From positions 1 to 23,138 of the forward strand of contig JBBPYA010000102.1 in assembly GCA_038200385.1 (NCBI GenBank): a stretch of DNA of 23,138 nucleotides, written 5' to 3'. This document shows, in pieces, positions 1 through 6,701 of this stretch. The notes below the pieces were generated by a model. It had not been told where the DNA came from, did not search any database, and saw only the letters and a list, made by a program, of their open reading frames with translations. Source of the DNA: JBBPYA01 sp038200385. GTDB lineage: Bacteria; Actinomycetota; Actinomycetes; Mycobacteriales; Geodermatophilaceae. Position 1 is the first letter of the stretch; every line of letters begins with the position of its first letter. Both the position numbers and the translations under genes were made by a program.

Positions 1-1
1 G

Positions 2-196
2 CGGTACGAGTTGGAACCTCGTGGCGAGAGCACGCAGGTCACCGAGTCCTGGGACTGGTCGGCCTCCCCGGTGGCTCTCCCGATGGAGATCGCCGGCTTC
101 CCGGCGCGCAACCGGTCCGGCATCCGCGCCTCGCTGCGTCGCCTCAAGCACGTCGTCGAGTCCCGGGCGGACCTGGGCGGTTCACCCCCCGCCTGA
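2..196 (+). CDS. SRPBCC-family protein, C-terminal fragment
   Basis: This is the 3' end of a gene that begins before the window. Frame 2 is open from base 2 to the TGA at 194-196, giving about 64 residues. The text resembles the last beta-strand and C-terminal helix of SRPBCC/polyketide-cyclase-like proteins: a YELEP..GE.T.VTESWDW strand, then a helical stretch with SLRRLKHVVES. These proteins form a helix-grip fold around a hydrophobic ligand. The ligand and role here cannot be told from a fragment. The gene converges on the LCP-family gene, with only 13 nt between the two stop codons. A second SRPBCC protein lies at 11025-11453, but the two share no obvious close similarity. The family call is moderate because only the tail is visible. 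Confidence 0.55.
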   Translation, partial: RYELEPRGESTQVTESWDWSASPVALPMEIAGFPARNRSGIRASLRRLKHVVESRADLGGSPPA

Positions 197-209
197 GGAC
201 CTACCGGCT

Positions 210-1277
210 CTAGGGGCAGCCGCCGCCCGCCGCGGTCGCGGCCCGGTCCAGCGCCGCCCCGCCCTGCGGCAGGACCACCGTGGCCTCGTCGATGACCGAT
301 CGGTACAGCCGGGCGCCCAGCTCCTCGTCGAGGACGGTGAAGGACTCCGCGGAACCCTCGGGACGGTAGTCGGCCTGCGCGACGGGCGCGGTGACGAACA
401 CCACCGAGCTCCCACTGATGTCCTTCAGCACTCCTACGAGTGAGCGCAGGTCCCGGAATGTGGTGTCGGGATCCAGCGTCACCGAGTCCACCGACGCGGA
501 GACGAAGCGGGTCAGCCGCACCGGATTCGCCAGCGTCGACGCGGCCAACGCGCGGTCCAGCAGGGAGGCGAGGAACTGCTGCTGACGCTGGATCCGGGCC
601 ACCTCCGCGGCCCCGCTCGCAGCCTGCGAGCGCAGGAACGGCAGCGCCTGCGCGCCGCTCAGCGTTGATGCACCGGCCGGAAGGGACAGCCCGGACCCGG
701 CGTCGCGCACCGGCCCGGCCAGGCAGAGCGGGACGCCGCCGACCGCGTCGACCATCGCCGGTACGCCGGTGATCGTGATCTGCACGTAGTGGTTGATCCG
801 CAGGCCGGTCAGCGCCTGGACGGTCCGCACGAGACAGTCGGCTCCGCCGGTCTGGAGGACCCGGTCGAAGGCTCCGGTGAACGGCTCGACCCCGGACCCG
901 TCGGGCGCGGTGCACGGCGGTACGTCCACGAGCGACTGGCCGGGGAAGACGACCACGACGGCCCGGGACCGGTCCGCGGACAGGTGGGCCACCATCGTGG
1001 TGTCCCGATCACCGCCGTCACGGCCGACGACCAGGAAGTTCTGCGCCTCGAGCTGCCGCTCGGGACTCAGGATCTCCGTGCCGACCGGGCGCAGCACGTC
1101 CCGCCGGTCGACGGAGTTCTCCGCGTACACGAACAGCCCGACGTAATAGGCCACGCCCAGCAGCACCAGCACGACGACGAACGCCGCGGCGCGGCGGGAC
1201 CGTCGTCCCGCTGCGCCGCGGCGTGTGCGCTCGGACCGGCGCCCCCGTGGTACCGACCCGGACCTGCTTGTCGTCAC
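210..1277 (-). CDS. LCP (LytR-CpsA-Psr) family membrane protein, catalytic motif degenerate
   Basis: The 355-aa product has a basic cytoplasmic N-terminus (residues 1-30), one membrane anchor (about 31-51) and an extracytoplasmic LCP domain (about 78-245). LCP enzymes transfer glycopolymers from a lipid carrier to peptidoglycan. Family landmarks are visible: NFLVVGRDGGDRDTT (80-94, with D87 and D92 at the two metal-binding Asp positions), HYVQITITGVPAMVDAVGGV (about 163-182), LPFLRSQ (212-218) and RIQRQQQFL (228-236). Two arginines that bind pyrophosphate in characterised members are changed. The usual PRD reads PGQ (112-114), and the second Arg of the R-x-R motif is Gln (R216-S-Q218). Activity is therefore uncertain. 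The GTG start sits 6 nt downstream of a TAGCAT box, so the mRNA is probably leaderless and independent of the liv operon 58 nt upstream. Confidence 0.82.
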   Translation of the reverse strand: MTTSRSGSVPRGRRSERTRRGAAGRRSRRAAAFVVVLVLLGVAYYVGLFVYAENSVDRRDVLRPVGTEILSPERQLEAQNFLVVGRDGGDRDTTMVAHLSADRSRAVVVVFPGQSLVDVPPCTAPDGSGVEPFTGAFDRVLQTGGADCLVRTVQALTGLRINHYVQITITGVPAMVDAVGGVPLCLAGPVRDAGSGLSLPAGASTLSGAQALPFLRSQAASGAAEVARIQRQQQFLASLLDRALAASTLANPVRLTRFVSASVDSVTLDPDTTFRDLRSLVGVLKDISGSSVVFVTAPVAQADYRPEGSAESFTVLDEELGARLYRSVIDEATVVLPQGGAALDRAATAAGGGCP

Positions 1278-1283
1278 TGCCCG

Positions 1284-1289
1284 ATGCTA
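1284..1289 (-). promoter_or_regulatory. -10 box of a probable leaderless promoter for the LCP gene
   Basis: On the minus strand the hexamer TAGCAT fits the TANNNT consensus of actinobacterial vegetative promoters. It ends 6 nt before the GTG start at 1277, which would place the transcription start at or next to the initiation codon. No convincing Shine-Dalgarno sequence precedes the GTG, which fits leaderless translation. No clear -35 box is seen. A TANNNT match alone is weak evidence. Confidence 0.4.
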
Positions 1290-1335
1290 CGAGGGACCTG
1301 CGCCTCGACCCGGACGGATCCGCCGATCTGACCGG

Positions 1336-2613
1336 TCAGCCACCCTGCGCCGGGGCGACGTACTGCTGGGCGAGGTCGGTCGTGAACAGGTCCTTGACGA
1401 CGGTCAGGCCGCCCTCGGCCTTGGCGTCGGGCTTGGCGATGTAGATCTGCCGGCTCGCCGGCGTGCCCTGCTGGGAGAAGTCCAGCGGCGCGATGACGCC
1501 GGTCTCGGCGTTGGTTGTCGCCTGCAGCGCCTTGAGCAGTCCGGCGCGGGTCATGTCGCCGTTGTCGCAGGCGGTCTGCAGGAGCTGGCTGTAGATCGTC
1601 GCCACGCCGTAGCCGTAGGTGACCCCACCGTTCCCGGGCTCCTTGGGGTATTTCGCGGCGAACTCGGTGCGCAGCTCCTGCACCTGCGGGGTGTCGGCTG
1701 TGAAGGGCAGCGCTGAGGCGGCGAGCAGGAAGTTCGCCTCCAGGGCTGCGGCCGACGGCGTCTCGAGCAGGCCCGGGGAGAATGTCGGGTTGTTGCCCAC
1801 GAACTTGACTCCGGGCAGCGCCTGCGCGGCCACGCCCACCGCGGAGGCGGTCTGGGTCGGCGTCGTGGTCAGGGCGACCGCCTTCACACCGGCCTGGGCG
1901 AACTGGCTGATCACGCTCGTCGCGTCGGTGTCGGTCGCCTTGAGGGTGGCCTGCACGACGTTGAGCCCGAGCGCGTCGGCGGCGTACTGGACGCCGAGGA
2001 AGCCGTTGGCGCCGTACTCCCCTTCGACGTAGAGCGCTCCGATGGTGTCGCCCTTCGCGACCAGTCCCTCGTCGACGAGGTACTGGACGGCGTTGATCAT
2101 CTCTAGGTCGTACGTCGTTCCCGCCATCAGGATGTAGGGGTTCTCCAACAGCGTGGAGGCCCAGGACGCCGGCGCGGTGACCATCTGGTCGTCGATCAGC
2201 GTCGGCGACAGCGCGGTCGTCATCGGGGAGCCGATCAACTGGGTTATCCCCAGGACGTCGGGGGCGACCTCGGCGTACAGCTGGACCGCGCGTTGGGTGT
2301 CGTAGCCGTGGTCCTTGATGATCAGCTCGATCTGCCGCCCGCAGATCCCGCCGTCGGCGTTGGCCTTGTCGTAGACCAGCTGGTTTCCCTGGACGATGGC
2401 CGTCGACAGGGCCGCGAACGGACCGGTCAGGTCGGTCAGGATGCCCAGGGTGATGGTGGTGTCCGTGACGCCGAAGTCGGTCGCCAGCTGACTGGGATCG
2501 GCTTCGCCTCCGCCGCCGCCGCCGCCGGAGCTGGTCGCTTTGGTGCTGCACGCCGCGGCCGTCAGCATGACGGCAAGTGCGAGCCCGGCGGCCCGCCTGC
2601 CCTGCTTGTTCAT
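1336..2613 (-). CDS. livK: ABC transporter substrate-binding lipoprotein, branched-chain amino acid (HAAT) type
   Basis: The 425-aa periplasmic-binding-protein type 1 (Peripla_BP_6/LivK-like) protein captures the substrate outside the membrane and delivers it to the permease. The N-terminus is a lipoprotein signal: basic MNKQGRR, a hydrophobic core, then LTAAAC with the lipidated Cys at residue 22. A Ser/Gly-rich spacer with seven consecutive Gly follows. The mature domain opens with ITLGILTDLTGPFAALS, typical of the family, and continues with an ANADGGICGRQIEL segment. I chose the ATG at 2611-2613 because it begins directly at the signal peptide and overlaps the permease stop as ATGA. A longer upstream frame overlaps livM and has no family similarity. 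It is the last gene of the liv operon. The substrate is not certain: these proteins also bind amides, urea or aromatic acids. Confidence 0.9.
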   Translation of the reverse strand: MNKQGRRAAGLALAVMLTAAACSTKATSSGGGGGGGEADPSQLATDFGVTDTTITLGILTDLTGPFAALSTAIVQGNQLVYDKANADGGICGRQIELIIKDHGYDTQRAVQLYAEVAPDVLGITQLIGSPMTTALSPTLIDDQMVTAPASWASTLLENPYILMAGTTYDLEMINAVQYLVDEGLVAKGDTIGALYVEGEYGANGFLGVQYAADALGLNVVQATLKATDTDATSVISQFAQAGVKAVALTTTPTQTASAVGVAAQALPGVKFVGNNPTFSPGLLETPSAAALEANFLLAASALPFTADTPQVQELRTEFAAKYPKEPGNGGVTYGYGVATIYSQLLQTACDNGDMTRAGLLKALQATTNAETGVIAPLDFSQQGTPASRQIYIAKPDAKAEGGLTVVKDLFTTDLAQQYVAPAQGG

Positions 2614-3959
2614 GGTCGCTGGTTCCCTTCGGTGGATGGGTCTGCGCCCCGGTCGGGGCCCTGCACACTGGTGTCGGCGGTGCCGGTGGCTGCGTTGGCA
2701 GCCGGCGATCCGCTCGTGTCGACCGATTCCTCGTCGGCGCCGCCGTCCTCGGTCGCGGCCTGCGCCCGTTGGCGTTGCTCCTGGGCCGAGCCGGTGATCC
2801 TGGCCAGCAACCGGCGGCCGATCGCGGCCACCCCGCCGGGCTCGAGTAGCAGGACCAGGACGACCGCGCCGCCGTACAGGAACTTGGCCAGGGTCCCGGA
2901 GTCGACTCCGCCGGAGCCCGGTCGGGACAGGAACGGCAGCAGGTCGGCGTAGCGGCTGAGCAGCAACGGGGTCGCGGCCACGAACGTCGCGCCCACGACG
3001 GAGCCGGCGACGGACCCGAGCCCCCCGATCACGATCATGGCGAGATAGGTGATCGACAGGGTCAGCCCGAAGCTGCCCGGGGTCGGGTTGCGCAGGACCT
3101 GGGCCAGCAGGACGCCCGCAGCACCGGCGTACATCGAGGACACGACAAAGGCCAGCGACTTGTAGCGGGCGACGTTGACGCCCATCACGGCGGCCGCGGT
3201 CTGCTTGTCCCGGATCATCTGCAGCGCCCGCCCCGAGCGGCCGCGCATCAGGTTGCGGGCGAAGAGGAAGCCGAGGACGAGGACGGCAAGGAACAGGTAC
3301 CACAGCAGCTCGTTGCGCCGGAACGGGACGTTGAGCACGAACAGCTGCGTGCCGTCGGGTTGGGTGTTGGCGAACTCGAACCCGAACAGCGAAAAGGCGG
3401 GCACCGCCCGGCCGTTGGGGCCACCGGTGACGCTGTCCCAGTTGAAGAGCAGGTGCTGGCCGATGATCACCAACGACAGCGAGGCGACGCCGAGGTAGAT
3501 GCCCGACAGCCGCCCGGAGATGGGGCTGAACGCAAGGCCGGCCAGCCCGGCGAGGACGACGGCCATCGCGGCCCCCAGCAGCGGGGGCAGCTCCAAGCCG
3601 CCGTACGGGGTGGCCAGCCCACCAGGCGCTCCGGAGAAGTACGCGTAGCCGTACGTCCCGATGGCGATGAAGAACGCGTGCGCCAGCGAGAGCTGCCCGG
3701 TGGAGCCGCTGAGCAGGTTCAGCCCGATCGCCCCGACCGCGGCGGCCATCACCGCGAGCCCGGTCACGAGCAGGGCCTGGTCCAGATACAGCGGCAACAC
3801 AAGCGCGAGCAGCAGCAGCACGATGCCGAGGACTCGGGTGATCCGGGACTCCAGGGTGCCCGCTGCTCGCCGCCGGGGTCGCCGTGGCGGGCTCGGCTCG
3901 GACTGCGGCGGCGCGTCGTCGGCAGCCCTGGTCGCGGGCACAGCTGTGGTGTCAGACAC
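2610..3959 (-). CDS. livM: Branched-chain amino acid-type ABC transporter permease (LivM family)
   Basis: The 449-aa integral membrane permease forms the transport channel together with LivH. The hydrophobic core spans about residues 42-385, with LivM signatures: GLNLLSGSTGQLSLAHAFF (about 79-97) and the EAA-like loop containing GRALQMIRDKQTAAAVMGVN, which contacts the ATPases. Two parts are not typical: a Pro/Arg-rich cytoplasmic N-terminus of about 38 residues, and an acidic, Ser/Thr/Ala-rich C-terminal tail of about 55 residues that looks disordered. The start is the GTG at 3957-3959, which overlaps the end of livH by 8 nt. The stop overlaps the binding-protein start by 4 nt, which implies translational coupling. 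An ATG-free N-terminus and the extra tail do not alter the family call. Confidence 0.92.
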   Translation of the reverse strand: MSDTTAVPATRAADDAPPQSEPSPPRRPRRRAAGTLESRITRVLGIVLLLLALVLPLYLDQALLVTGLAVMAAAVGAIGLNLLSGSTGQLSLAHAFFIAIGTYGYAYFSGAPGGLATPYGGLELPPLLGAAMAVVLAGLAGLAFSPISGRLSGIYLGVASLSLVIIGQHLLFNWDSVTGGPNGRAVPAFSLFGFEFANTQPDGTQLFVLNVPFRRNELLWYLFLAVLVLGFLFARNLMRGRSGRALQMIRDKQTAAAVMGVNVARYKSLAFVVSSMYAGAAGVLLAQVLRNPTPGSFGLTLSITYLAMIVIGGLGSVAGSVVGATFVAATPLLLSRYADLLPFLSRPGSGGVDSGTLAKFLYGGAVVLVLLLEPGGVAAIGRRLLARITGSAQEQRQRAQAATEDGGADEESVDTSGSPAANAATGTADTSVQGPDRGADPSTEGNQRP

Positions 3960-4842
3960 GGGACACGTCCCTGGTGCCGAACAGTCCGGACGGCCGGATG
4001 AGCAGCACGATGATCATGATCGCGTACGGCATCACCTCGGCGAAGCCGCGCCCGAGGACGGCCAGCTCCCCGCTGTAGCCGAGTGTGAGCTGCTCGGCGA
4101 CGCCGACGATCAGACCGCCGACCAGTGCTCCGAGGGTGGAGTCCAACCCGCCGAGGATCGCCGCCGGGAACGCCTTGAGAGCCACCGGTACGACGCTGCC
4201 GTCCAGACCGGGGGTCGGGAAGGCCACCAGGAACACGACCGCGACGCAGGCCAGCAGCCCGGCGATGATCCAGGCCACCGCGGCGACCCGACCCCGGCGG
4301 ATGCCCATCAGGGTGGCCGCCTCCGGGTCCTCGGCGGAGGCCCGCATGGCCACCCCCCAGCGGCTGTACTTGAACGCCACGAAGAACGCCGACAGCAGCA
4401 CGATGGCCACCCCCAGCGCCCACAACCGGGTGACCGGGACGAGCACCCCGCCGAGGCTGACCCGCTGGGCACCCCACGGATCGACCAGGCTGCGCGGGTT
4501 CACCCCGATCCGGCGGACCAGCTCCGCGGTCAGCACCACGTCGAAACCGATTGTCATGATGGCCAGGGTGTTCTTGTCCGCCGAGCGGATCCGCAGTGAC
4601 AGCACCCGCTCGATGAACAGCGCCCCCAGCGCGGTGATCGTCAGCCCGATCAGCAGCGCGTAGTAGAACCCCAGGTCGCGGGCGTACTCGCTGATCACGT
4701 AGCCGCCGAGCAGCAGCAACGACCCGTGCGCGAAGTTGACCACCTCGGTGGCCTTGAAGATGATCACGAAACCGAGCGCGATCAGCGCGTACACCGCGCC
4801 CGCGGACAACCCGTTGATCAGCAGCTCCAGGAAGAACTTCAC
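3952..4842 (-). CDS. livH: Branched-chain amino acid-type ABC transporter permease (LivH family)
   Basis: The 296-aa permease is the partner of LivM. It is almost wholly hydrophobic, with the family N-terminus VKFFLELLINGLSAGAVYAL, then VNFAHGSLLLLGGY and the cytoplasmic loop GVAMRASAEDPEAATLMGI that couples to the ATPase. I chose the GTG at 4840-4842 because it gives the normal LivH N-terminus and overlaps the livG stop as GTGA. The frame stays open upstream to 5142, but that extension is arginine-rich and antiparallel to nothing recognisable; it lies inside livG in another frame and is not coding. The stop overlaps the livM start. Length is normal for the family (about 290 aa). Confidence 0.93.
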   Translation of the reverse strand: MKFFLELLINGLSAGAVYALIALGFVIIFKATEVVNFAHGSLLLLGGYVISEYARDLGFYYALLIGLTITALGALFIERVLSLRIRSADKNTLAIMTIGFDVVLTAELVRRIGVNPRSLVDPWGAQRVSLGGVLVPVTRLWALGVAIVLLSAFFVAFKYSRWGVAMRASAEDPEAATLMGIRRGRVAAVAWIIAGLLACVAVVFLVAFPTPGLDGSVVPVALKAFPAAILGGLDSTLGALVGGLIVGVAEQLTLGYSGELAVLGRGFAEVMPYAIMIIVLLIRPSGLFGTRDVSRV

Positions 4843-5711
4843 CGGGTACTCGCCTCGTCCCGGGCGGCCTCGACGTCGGCCGCCGAGCCGAGGTACGCGC
4901 GGATGACCTCCGGGTCGTTCTGCACCGCCGACGGCGGGCCGTCGGCGATCCGGGCCCCGAAGTCGAGCACGGTCACCTGGTCGGCGATGGCCATCACCAG
5001 TCCCATGTCGTGCTCGACGAGGAGCACCGAGATCCCCATCCCCTCCCGGATGTCCCGGATCGTCTCGCCCATCCGGTCGGTCTCGTCGGAGTTCATGCCG
5101 GCGACCGGCTCGTCGAGCAGCAGGATCCGGGGCTCGACGCACAGCGCCCGGGCCATGTCCACCCGCTTCTGCTCGCCGTAGGCCAGCAGCCCGGCCGGCA
5201 GCTGCAGTCGAGGACCCAGACCCATGAAGTCGGCGATCTCCATGACCCGGGCCCGGTGCCGCTTCTCCTCACGGCGGGCGTGCGGCAACCGCGCCCCGGT
5301 GCTGAAGAAGCCGGCGCGGGTCAGGTGGTGCCGCCCGAGCATCATGTTCTCCAGCACGCTCTGGTGCGGGGACAGCGCGATGTTCTGGAAGGCGCGGGCC
5401 ACCCCGAGCGCGGCGATCTTGTGCGGGGGCAGCCGGGTCAGCTCGGCCGCCCCGAAGCGCACACTGCCGGCGGTCGCGCGGTAGACGCCGGACAGCACGT
5501 TGAAACAGGTGGACTTACCGGCGCCGTTCGGACCGATCACGGCGTGGATCGCCCCGGGCGCGACGGTGAAGGACACGGAGTCCAACGCGGTCAGCCCGGC
5601 GAAGGTGACCGTCAGGTCGGTGACGACGAGTTCGGGGACCTCCGCCATCCGGTCCTGGTCCGCGGCTGAGGAGGCCTGCTCGGCCGGTACCGGATCCGTC
5701 GCCGTCGTCAT
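4839..5711 (-). CDS. livG: ABC transporter ATP-binding protein (LivG family)
   Basis: This is a 290-aa cytoplasmic ATPase of the importer. Visible motifs are Walker A GPNGAGKST (60-68), Q109 in the Q-loop, signature LLAYGEQKRVDMARAL (175-190, the Y-G-E-Q form usual in LivG), Walker B ILLLDEP (196-202) and the switch His234 in LLVEHDMG. The insertion between Q-loop and signature (about 125-155) is the longer LivG type. The first 25 residues are an extra Ala/Asp-rich leader. I prefer the ATG at 5709-5711 because it overlaps the livF stop as ATGA, matching the other junctions. A GTG three codons upstream (5718-5720) is an alternative, and the GGAG between the two is unusually close to the ATG. 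Confidence 0.92.
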   Translation of the reverse strand: MTTATDPVPAEQASSAADQDRMAEVPELVVTDLTVTFAGLTALDSVSFTVAPGAIHAVIGPNGAGKSTCFNVLSGVYRATAGSVRFGAAELTRLPPHKIAALGVARAFQNIALSPHQSVLENMMLGRHHLTRAGFFSTGARLPHARREEKRHRARVMEIADFMGLGPRLQLPAGLLAYGEQKRVDMARALCVEPRILLLDEPVAGMNSDETDRMGETIRDIREGMGISVLLVEHDMGLVMAIADQVTVLDFGARIADGPPSAVQNDPEVIRAYLGSAADVEAARDEASTR

Positions 5712-6505
5712 CCGCTCCACCGGGACAGCCGGGCCACGTTGCGCCTCGGCGCCGTTCCGACCGCCACGGAATCCTCGGCGCCGTGCCCGAGGTACAGCTT
5801 CTGGACCTCGTCCGTGGCCGCGAGGTCCTCCGCGGTGCCGTGCAGCGAGACCTCCCCGACCTCCAGGACGTAGGCCAGATTCGCCACCCGCAGGGCCATC
5901 GAGGCGTTCTGCTCGACGAGCAGCACCGACGTCCCCTGCCGGTTGATCTCCAGGATGATCTCGCCGATCTGCTCCACGACCTGCGGGGCCAACCCCAGCG
6001 ACGGCTCGTCGAGCAGCAGCAGCTTCGGCTCGGCCATCAACGCCCGCCCGATGGCGAGCATCTGCTGCTCCCCGCCGGACAGCAGGGCAGCGGCCTGCCC
6101 GCGGCGCTCGCGCAGCCGCGGGAAGAGGGTGAAGACGCGGTCCCGGCTGGCGGCCTGCCCGCGGCGGTTGCGGATCCCCATCCCACCGGCCCGGAGGTTC
6201 TCATCGACGGTGAGCCGGCCGAATATCCGCCGACCCTCGGGGACCTGCACGACTCCGCCGGCCACCGTGGCCGCCGGGTTGAGCTTGTCCAGCCGCTTGC
6301 CGGCGTAGCTGATCGAGCCGCCGGCGATCCGCCCCTTGTGCAGTTTGTGGGTGCCGGAGATCGCGCGCAACAGGGTGGACTTGCCCGCCCCGTTGCTGCC
6401 GAGGACCGCGACGACGGCCTCGTCGGGTACCTCGAGGCTGACCCGCTCCAGGGCCTGGACCGCGCCGTACCGCACCGAGAGGTCGGCAACGCTGAGCGTG
6501 GCCAT
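5708..6505 (-). CDS. livF: ABC transporter ATP-binding protein (LivF family)
   Basis: The 265-aa second ATPase of the importer is the first gene of the operon. Motifs are Walker A GSNGAGKST (36-44), Q-loop region VVQVPEGRRIFGRLTVDENL (with the LivF-typical PEGR), signature LSGGEQQ (142-148), Walker B LLLLDEP (162-168) and LVEQN, where the switch position is Gln, normal for LivF. The C-terminus is about 20 residues longer than usual. The start ATG at 6503-6505 is preceded by a GAAAGGA ribosome binding site 6 nt upstream. The gene heads a five-gene unit, livF-livG-livH-livM-binding protein. Regulation is probably through the inverted repeats at 6559-6587. Confidence 0.93.
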   Translation of the reverse strand: MATLSVADLSVRYGAVQALERVSLEVPDEAVVAVLGSNGAGKSTLLRAISGTHKLHKGRIAGGSISYAGKRLDKLNPAATVAGGVVQVPEGRRIFGRLTVDENLRAGGMGIRNRRGQAASRDRVFTLFPRLRERRGQAAALLSGGEQQMLAIGRALMAEPKLLLLDEPSLGLAPQVVEQIGEIILEINRQGTSVLLVEQNASMALRVANLAYVLEVGEVSLHGTAEDLAATDEVQKLYLGHGAEDSVAVGTAPRRNVARLSRWSG

Positions 6506-6558
6506 CGGCGGTCCTTTCGGTGCGGACTGAGCGTCGACAGCGGTGTCGGTGGAGTGGA

Positions 6559-6574
6559 TGTGGCGTACGCCACA
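6559..6574. promoter_or_regulatory. Perfect 16-bp palindrome, likely operator of the liv operon
   Basis: TGTGGCGTACGCCACA is a perfect inverted repeat with 8-bp arms and no spacer. It lies 53 nt upstream of the livF start and downstream of the proposed promoter, a position where a bound repressor would block transcription. The size and symmetry suit a dimeric TetR- or GntR-type regulator. No regulator gene adjoins it in the window, so the factor is unknown. As a DNA hairpin it lacks a loop, which argues against a terminator. Confidence 0.6.
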
Positions 6575-6587
6575 TCATGTCGTGATG
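6573..6587. promoter_or_regulatory. Second inverted repeat (CATCA-N5-TGATG) abutting the palindrome
   Basis: CATCA and TGATG are separated by TGTCG. The repeat overlaps the end of the 16-bp palindrome by two bases and lies between it and the proposed -10 box. It could be a second operator for another regulator or a lower-affinity site. Five-base arms in GC-rich DNA can arise by chance, so this is weaker than its neighbour. Confidence 0.35.
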
Positions 6588-6594
6588 GCTGCAT

Positions 6595-6622
6595 AAGGTA
6601 CTACGGCCGGACCTGGTGTCTT
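6595..6622 (-). promoter_or_regulatory. livF: Candidate promoter of the liv operon
   Basis: On the minus strand, AAGACA (6617-6622, compare TTGACA) and TACCTT (6595-6600, a TANNNT box) are separated by 16 nt. Initiation would fall near 6588, leaving a leader of about 83 nt that contains both inverted repeats. The -35 match is poor. This was chosen by eye. Confidence 0.3.
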
Positions 6623-6663
6623 AGTAACGTTTCGGTCCCATAACGGGCATGGCCGGTCCAGCG

Positions 6664-6701
6664 CGCCCCTCGAAGGGCGAGCGGCACTGAGCTTGGCTCA
6701 G
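6664..6701 (-). terminator. Two tandem hairpins at the end of the topoisomerase gene
   Basis: CTGAGC-TTG-GCTCAG (6687-6701) is a perfect 6-bp stem overlapping the topoisomerase stop codon. CGCCC-CTCGAA-GGGCG (6664-6679) is a 5-bp GC stem just beyond it. There is no T-run, but actinobacterial terminators often lack one. Together they may separate the topoisomerase transcript from the liv operon, which has the same orientation. Confidence 0.35.

Noticed and set aside
1328..1339. 12-bp palindrome CTGACCGGTCAG at the binding-protein stop codon as a terminator
   Set aside because: It has no loop and no U-tract, so it would make a poor RNA hairpin. Its role as an operator is possible but unsupported.
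2614..3303. Upstream extension of the binding-protein frame
   Set aside because: It lies within livM, is arginine-rich, and would bury the lipoprotein signal peptide inside the protein.
4843..5142. Upstream extension of the livH frame
   Set aside because: It lies within livG in another frame; the GTG at 4842 gives the normal LivH N-terminus and a GTGA overlap.
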